Shown here piece after piece: positions 17,986-20,645 of a stretch of 20,645 nt of DNA. Both the position numbers and the translations under genes were made by a program. The number at the start of each line of letters is the position of its first letter. The first letter of the stretch is position 1. Source of the stretch: DASPKT01 sp035626475 (GTDB lineage: Bacteria; Pseudomonadota; Alphaproteobacteria; Azospirillales; Azospirillaceae); the NCBI GenBank assembly GCA_035626475.1, contig DASPNP010000012.1:1-20645 (forward strand), read 5' to 3'. A model generated the notes under the pieces. It ran no database searches and was not told the DNA's origin. It was given only the letters and a program-made list of their open reading frames with translations.

Positions 17986-18049
17986 GGTAGACAGGCGCCC
18001 AATCTTTCCCGGCATTCCCGGGTCTGCACAGGAAAAAGGTGGCAAGCCC

Positions 18050-18988
18050 ATGAACTGGCTTACCAATTTCGTCCGTCCGAAGATCCGGGCGCTGGTGTCG
18101 AAGAAGGAAGTGCCTGATAATCTCTGGCACAAATGCCCCTCCTGCGAGGCGATGATCTTCCATCGCGACCTCGAGGAAAACCTGCATGTCTGCCAGCATT
18201 GCGGCTTCCATATGCGCCTCGACCCGGCGCGCCGCCTGCAGATGCTGTTCGACCCGGGCTATCACACGATCGAGCTGCCGAAGCCGATCGTCGACCCGCT
18301 GAAGTTCCGCGACCAGAAGCGCTACACGGACCGCCTCAAGGAGGCGCAATCCAAGACCGGCCGCAACGACGCCATCGTCGTGGCGCACGGCAAGATCGGC
18401 GGCCATCCCGCCGTCGTCGCCGCCTTCGATTTCGGCTTCATGGGCGGTTCCATGGGCATCGCCGTCGGTGAAGGCCTGCTGGCCGCCGCCAAGCTGGCGG
18501 TGCTGCAGCAAGCGCCGCTGATCGCCATCCCGGCCTCGGGCGGGGCGCGCATGCAGGAGGGCATCCTGTCCCTCATGCAGATGCCGCGCACCACCATCGC
18601 CGTGGAGATGGTGAAGGAGGCCGGCCTGCCTTACGTGGTGGTGCTGACCGACCCGACCACCGGCGGCGTGACCGCCAGCTTCGCCATGCTGGGCGACATC
18701 CATATCGCCGAGCCCGGCGCGCAGATCGGCTTCGCCGGCGCCCGCGTCATCGAGAGCACCATCCGCGAGACCCTGCCCGAGGGCTTCCAGCGCTCCGAAT
18801 ACCTGATGGAGCACGGCATGGTCGACATGGTGGTCCACCGCCGCGAACTGCGGGGCACGCTGGCCCGCATCATCGACCTGCTGCGCCGGCCGGGCCCGGG
18901 GGCGGAGATCGTCCGCATGCCGATCGGCGACGACCATCCGCGCGGCGGCCGTCCCATGCCGGTGGCCCTGCCGGGCGGCCAGGGCTGA
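18050..18988 (+). CDS. accD: Acetyl-CoA carboxylase carboxyltransferase beta subunit
   Basis: AccD, with AccA, transfers the carboxyl group from carboxybiotin to acetyl-CoA, giving malonyl-CoA for fatty acid synthesis. It has 312 residues. The zinc ribbon C29-x2-C32-x15-C48-x2-C51 is complete. The crotonase-type carboxyltransferase core includes FDFGFMGGSMGIAVGEG (126-142), PASGGARMQEG and DPTTGGVTASFAMLGD. AAGGTGG (18036-18042) lies seven bases before the ATG. It follows trpA by 64 bases and precedes folC, the order usual in alphaproteobacteria. Confidence 0.98.
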   Translation: MNWLTNFVRPKIRALVSKKEVPDNLWHKCPSCEAMIFHRDLEENLHVCQHCGFHMRLDPARRLQMLFDPGYHTIELPKPIVDPLKFRDQKRYTDRLKEAQSKTGRNDAIVVAHGKIGGHPAVVAAFDFGFMGGSMGIAVGEGLLAAAKLAVLQQAPLIAIPASGGARMQEGILSLMQMPRTTIAVEMVKEAGLPYVVVLTDPTTGGVTASFAMLGDIHIAEPGAQIGFAGARVIESTIRETLPEGFQRSEYLMEHGMVDMVVHRRELRGTLARIIDLLRRPGPGAEIVRMPIGDDHPRGGRPMPVALPGGQG

Positions 18989-19000
18989 CCTGACCGCGCC

Positions 19001-20320
19001 ATGGTGAGCAGCATCCAGCCGGCCGATGTGCCGCCGGAACTCGCGGCGGTGCTCGACCGGCTGATGCGGCTGCATCCCAAGCTGATCGACCTGTCCCTGG
19101 ACCGGGTGCGGGCGCTGCTGGCGACGCTGGGCCATCCGGAGCGGCGCCTGCCGCCGGTGATCCACGTCGCCGGCACCAACGGCAAGGGCAGCACGGTCGC
19201 CTTCCTGCGGGCCATGCTGGAGGCCGCCGGGCATCGCGTCCACGCCTACACCTCGCCGCATCTGGTCCGCTTCAACGAGCGCATCCGCCTGGCGGGCGAG
19301 CTCGTATCCGACGACATGCTGCTGGACCTGCTGCGGCGGGTGGAGGCGGCCAACGACGATGCGCCGATCACCTATTTCGAGGTCACCACCTGCGCGGCCT
19401 TCCTGGGGTTCGCCGAGGTGCCGGCCGATTTGGTGCTGCTGGAGACCGGGCTGGGCGGGCGGCTGGACGCCACCAACATGGTCGCCCGCCCCGCCGTCAC
19501 CGCCATCACCCGCATCTCGCTGGACCACACCCAATTCCTGGGCGACACGGTCACGGCCATCGCGGCGGAGAAGGCCGGCATCCTGAAGCCGGGCCGGCCC
19601 TGCGTGGTGCAGGCGCAGCCCGACGCCGGCGTGCTGGGAGTCCTCGAGGCTCGCGCCGCCGCCCTGGGCTGCCCGCTGTCTCTCGGCGGCCGGGACTGGC
19701 GGGTGGCGCCCGCGCCTGGCGGCTTCCGCTACGAGGGCACCGGGCGCGCGCTCGATCTTCCCGCTCCCGCCCTGCCAGGCGCGCACCAGCTCGCCAACGC
19801 CGGCACCGCCATCGCCTGCCTGGAGCATCTGCCGCTGACGGTTCCGGACGCCGCCGTCGCCGAGGGCATGCGGCGGGTGAGCTGGCCCGCCCGGCTGCAG
19901 CGCCTGACGCGCGGCCCGCTTGTGGACTTGCTGCCGCCGGGCTGGGAGCTGTGGCTGGACGGCGGGCACAATGACAGCGGCGGCGCCGTGCTGGCCGAAC
20001 AGGCCCGGGACTGGGCCGCCGACGGCAAGCCGATGCTGCTGGTCTACGGCATGCTCGGCACCAAGCGCCCGGCCGACTTTCTGGCGCCCCTGGCACCGCA
20101 TGTGGCGGGGCTGGCCGGCATCGCCATCCCGGACGAGGACAAGACCCTGTCGGCGGAGGAGGCTGCGGCGGCCGCGGCGGCGCTGGGCATCCCGTCGGTC
20201 GCCGCCGAGGACGCGGCGGCGGCGCTGCGGCGCCTGGTCGGGGAAGCGGGCGGACCCGCCCGGGTACTGATCTGCGGATCGCTCTATCTGGCGGGGACGA
20301 TCCTGCGGGAGAACGGCTGA
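19001..20320 (+). CDS. folC: Bifunctional folylpolyglutamate synthase/dihydrofolate synthase
   Basis: FolC adds glutamate to dihydropteroate and then further glutamates to reduced folates, using ATP in the cytosol. The 439-residue Mur-ligase-type protein has the P-loop GTNGKGS (58-64), the ETGLGGRLDATN signature (148-159), the carbamylated-lysine region AAEKAGILK (188-196) and the C-terminal domain motif DGGHN (320-324). It starts 12 bases after the accD stop with no clear Shine-Dalgarno sequence, so translation is probably coupled to accD. Confidence 0.96.
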   Translation: MVSSIQPADVPPELAAVLDRLMRLHPKLIDLSLDRVRALLATLGHPERRLPPVIHVAGTNGKGSTVAFLRAMLEAAGHRVHAYTSPHLVRFNERIRLAGELVSDDMLLDLLRRVEAANDDAPITYFEVTTCAAFLGFAEVPADLVLLETGLGGRLDATNMVARPAVTAITRISLDHTQFLGDTVTAIAAEKAGILKPGRPCVVQAQPDAGVLGVLEARAAALGCPLSLGGRDWRVAPAPGGFRYEGTGRALDLPAPALPGAHQLANAGTAIACLEHLPLTVPDAAVAEGMRRVSWPARLQRLTRGPLVDLLPPGWELWLDGGHNDSGGAVLAEQARDWAADGKPMLLVYGMLGTKRPADFLAPLAPHVAGLAGIAIPDEDKTLSAEEAAAAAAALGIPSVAAEDAAAALRRLVGEAGGPARVLICGSLYLAGTILRENG

Positions 20321-20379
20321 CCTGGGGCCTGTTGGAGAACCGTCCGTCGAGTTCTCACCGGCCGTTCCCACTCTCGACC

Positions 20380-20407
20380 GTCATCCCGGCGCAGGCCGGG
20401 ACCCAGG
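20380..20407 (+). repeat. Third copy of the 28-bp palindromic repeat unit
   Basis: It matches the unit at 7941-7968 at 25 of 28 positions. Two of the three differences change both sides of the same stem pair: the hairpin CCCCGC/GCGGGG becomes CCCGGC/GCCGGG (20385-20390 with 20395-20400), and the third difference is in the loop (GGAG to GCAG). The stem is therefore conserved while the sequence changes. Here the unit is single and not in inverted tandem. Confidence 0.85.
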
Positions 20408-20441
20408 GGTTGCAGCGGGATGCGCCGAACGCTGCCCCTGT

Positions 20442-20520
20442 AGGTCGCATGGAGGCGGAGCCGCAATGCGACGCCCCCCGCAGGAGCATGTCGCATTACG
20501 GCTGCGCCTCCATGCGACCT
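20442..20520. repeat. 79-bp imperfect inverted repeat, second REP-like family
   Basis: The 31 bases at 20442-20472 (starting AGGTCGCATGGAGGCG) are the reverse complement of 20490-20520 except at two positions. The 17-base centre is G/C-rich. Each arm contains a shorter self-complementary part, GTCGCAT...ATGCGAC. The arrangement of two inverted units around a short spacer is that of REP/BIME-type elements. No other copy of this family is seen in the window. Confidence 0.85.
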
Positions 20521-20560
20521 TGTCTGTTGCGAGTTGAGTAGAGTGGCTGGGTCCAAGGGA

Positions 20561-20592
20561 GAACCGGGCTGCCCCTAGGGGCCGCCCGGTTC
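20561..20592 (+). terminator. Terminator-like hairpin downstream of folC
   Basis: GAACCGGGC (20561-20569) pairs with GCCCGGTTC (20584-20592). After one mismatch, GCCCC (20571-20575) pairs with GGGGC (20578-20582). The stem is strong but no T run follows on either strand, so it may act in Rho-assisted fashion or not be a terminator. It is 240 bases after folC and could equally belong to a gene right of the window. Confidence 0.4.
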
Positions 20593-20645
20593 GCGGGGTC
20601 GGTGACACCGTATGCGACCCCGGCGTTGCCGCCGTCCGTAGCCAG

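Larger units (their letters stand above)
20321..20645. other. Non-coding right edge rich in palindromes
   Basis: No credible gene begins here. Short open frames on both strands are products of the repeats. The stretch contains, in order, one 28-bp repeat unit, a 79-bp inverted repeat of another kind, a terminator-like hairpin, and a further pairing of GGGGTCG (20595-20601) with CGACCCC (20615-20621). Confidence 0.7.

Noticed and set aside
17942..20371. 809-codon minus-strand frame opposite accD and folC
   Set aside because: Antisense shadow; accD and folC have complete motifs on the plus strand.

Overview
The window is about 20.6 kb of GC-rich chromosome, and nearly all of it can be assigned to housekeeping genes. 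Gene content and order point to an alphaproteobacterium, probably of the Rhodospirillales type. The evidence is the linked trpB-trpA-accD-folC block, an ATP-type pckA next to a ChvI/ChvG-like two-component pair, strong GC bias at third codon positions, and short palindromic repeats of the 'GTCATCCCCGC...' kind. The genus cannot be named from the sequence alone.

Layout, left to right. Bases 1-840 hold no recognisable gene. The first ~115 bases can fold into a compact multi-hairpin structure, and a near-perfect AT-centred palindrome lies at 353-370. Next come a secreted LysM-like/M23 murein endopeptidase (+) and an uncharacterised helical protein (+). They converge on clpB (-) through a shared hairpin terminator. 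Upstream of clpB is a good heat-shock (RpoH-type) promoter, then a DUF3047 lipoprotein (-). A Nudix hydrolase (+) and a MOSC-domain protein (+) follow. A 139-bp composite inverted repeat and a terminator separate these from pckA (-) and a HugZ-like protein (-). Divergent from them are chvI and chvG (+).

Between chvG and the trp block lies a small group of three exported proteins: a monohaem cytochrome c starting at TTG, an alpha/beta-hydrolase esterase broken by one in-frame TGA, and a dienelactone-hydrolase-like protein. trpB and trpA overlap by 4 bases and are followed by accD and folC on the same strand. The right edge (20321-20645) is non-coding and packed with palindromes: a third copy of the repeat unit, a 79-bp imperfect inverted repeat of a second family, and terminator-like hairpins.

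How the genes work together: trpBA carry out the last two steps of tryptophan synthesis, accD supplies the carboxyltransferase beta subunit for malonyl-CoA, and folC polyglutamylates folates. ChvG-ChvI in related bacteria senses acid or envelope stress, and its neighbour pckA controls entry to gluconeogenesis. ClpB is the disaggregase.

I did not find a new multi-gene defence or mobile system. The points most worth checking are the single nonsense codon in the esterase at a position where I would expect tryptophan, the hairpin that abuts and may mask that gene's start codon, and the repeat family with a compensatory stem change between copies.
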